A DNA stretch of 6,808 bases from Lentimicrobiaceae bacterium (GTDB lineage: Bacteria; Bacteroidota; Bacteroidia; Bacteroidales; JAGONC01). This document shows, piece after piece, positions 6,531-6,808 of the stretch. The notes beneath the pieces are model-generated. The model ran no database searches and was not told where the DNA came from. It saw nothing but the letters and a program-made list of their open reading frames with translations. The translations under genes were made by a program, and so were the position numbers. Each line of letters begins with the position of its first letter. Position 1 is the first letter of the stretch. The DNA lies in NCBI GenBank assembly GCA_030621075.1, contig JAUXII010000053.1:1-6808 (forward strand), given 5' to 3'.

Positions 6531-6808
6531 GTGCCTTCTTCTAACAAGAAATATCAGATATTTGAAAGTGCTCATGATTTTTATCAATCCATGCTGGATG
6601 ATATTGAGAATGCAAAAGAATATATTTACCTGGAGATGTATAAATACAGTGATGGTAAAATGGGAATGAAATTCAGGGACGCACTGACACGCAAATGCAA
6701 GGAGGGTGTTGAGGTTAAACTTTTGATTGATTCATGGGGCGCCTATGTATCACAATCTTATTTTTCTGAATTGACTGAATACGGTGGAGAGGTGAGATTC
6801 TTCAAGAA
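6531..6808 (+). CDS. Phospholipase D/cardiolipin synthase-like protein (partial, 3' end missing)
   Basis: The window shows the first 92 residues of a plus-strand gene. The segment with FYQSMLDDIENAKEYIYLEMY (17-37), KFRDALTRKCKEGVEVKLLIDSWG (47-70) and GGEVRFFK (85-92) matches the first half of an N-terminal PLDc domain, as in bacterial cardiolipin synthases of the ClsA/ClsB type. Those enzymes join phosphatidyl groups at the membrane to make cardiolipin. The catalytic HxKxxxxD motif should come just beyond the right edge and is not visible, so activity cannot be judged. The start is GTG 6531: an in-frame TGA lies two codons upstream (6525-6527) and the first ATG is at residue 21, inside the conserved helix. 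There is no N-terminal membrane segment in the visible part, which is more like ClsB than ClsA. A PLD-family nuclease or other phosphodiesterase remains possible. Confidence 0.8.
   Translation, partial: MPSSNKKYQIFESAHDFYQSMLDDIENAKEYIYLEMYKYSDGKMGMKFRDALTRKCKEGVEVKLLIDSWGAYVSQSYFSELTEYGGEVRFFK

Overview
The window looks like a piece of a Bacteroidota chromosome, probably class Bacteroidia. Three things point there. Every transcription unit has an exact TAnnTTTG box (the Bacteroidota -7 element) just upstream of its start codon. Most starts have no clear Shine-Dalgarno sequence. The first gene is the Ig-like lipoprotein type with a GGPKD segment after the lipid cysteine that is typical of this phylum. 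No rRNA, tRNA, transposase or CRISPR array is visible.

Layout from left to right: the first bases may hold the start of an unidentified minus-strand gene. Positions 56-1798 (minus) encode a large predicted lipoprotein whose signal peptide is partly made of a tandem 7-bp repeat at 1715-1777. A divergent intergenic region (1799-1963) carries back-to-back promoters. On the plus strand follow an acyl-CoA synthetase (1964-3535) and the glycolytic phosphoglycerate mutase gpmA (3568-4311). An imperfect palindrome at 4333-4371 separates gpmA from a convergent minus-strand operon, yicC-gmk-nadD (6442 down to 4376). Another short divergent promoter region (6443-6530) leads to a plus-strand phospholipase D/cardiolipin synthase-like gene that starts with GTG and runs off the right edge.

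Most of the content is housekeeping: fatty or carboxylic acid activation, glycolysis, RNA processing (YicC), GMP to GDP phosphorylation (Gmk), NAD synthesis (NadD) and probably membrane phospholipid synthesis. I see no defence, secretion or otherwise novel multi-gene system. The one unusual element is the heptanucleotide repeat translated inside the lipoprotein signal peptide. Because 7 is not a multiple of 3, copy-number slippage there would put the gene out of frame, so it is a candidate phase-variation switch. That is an inference from one sequence and is untested.
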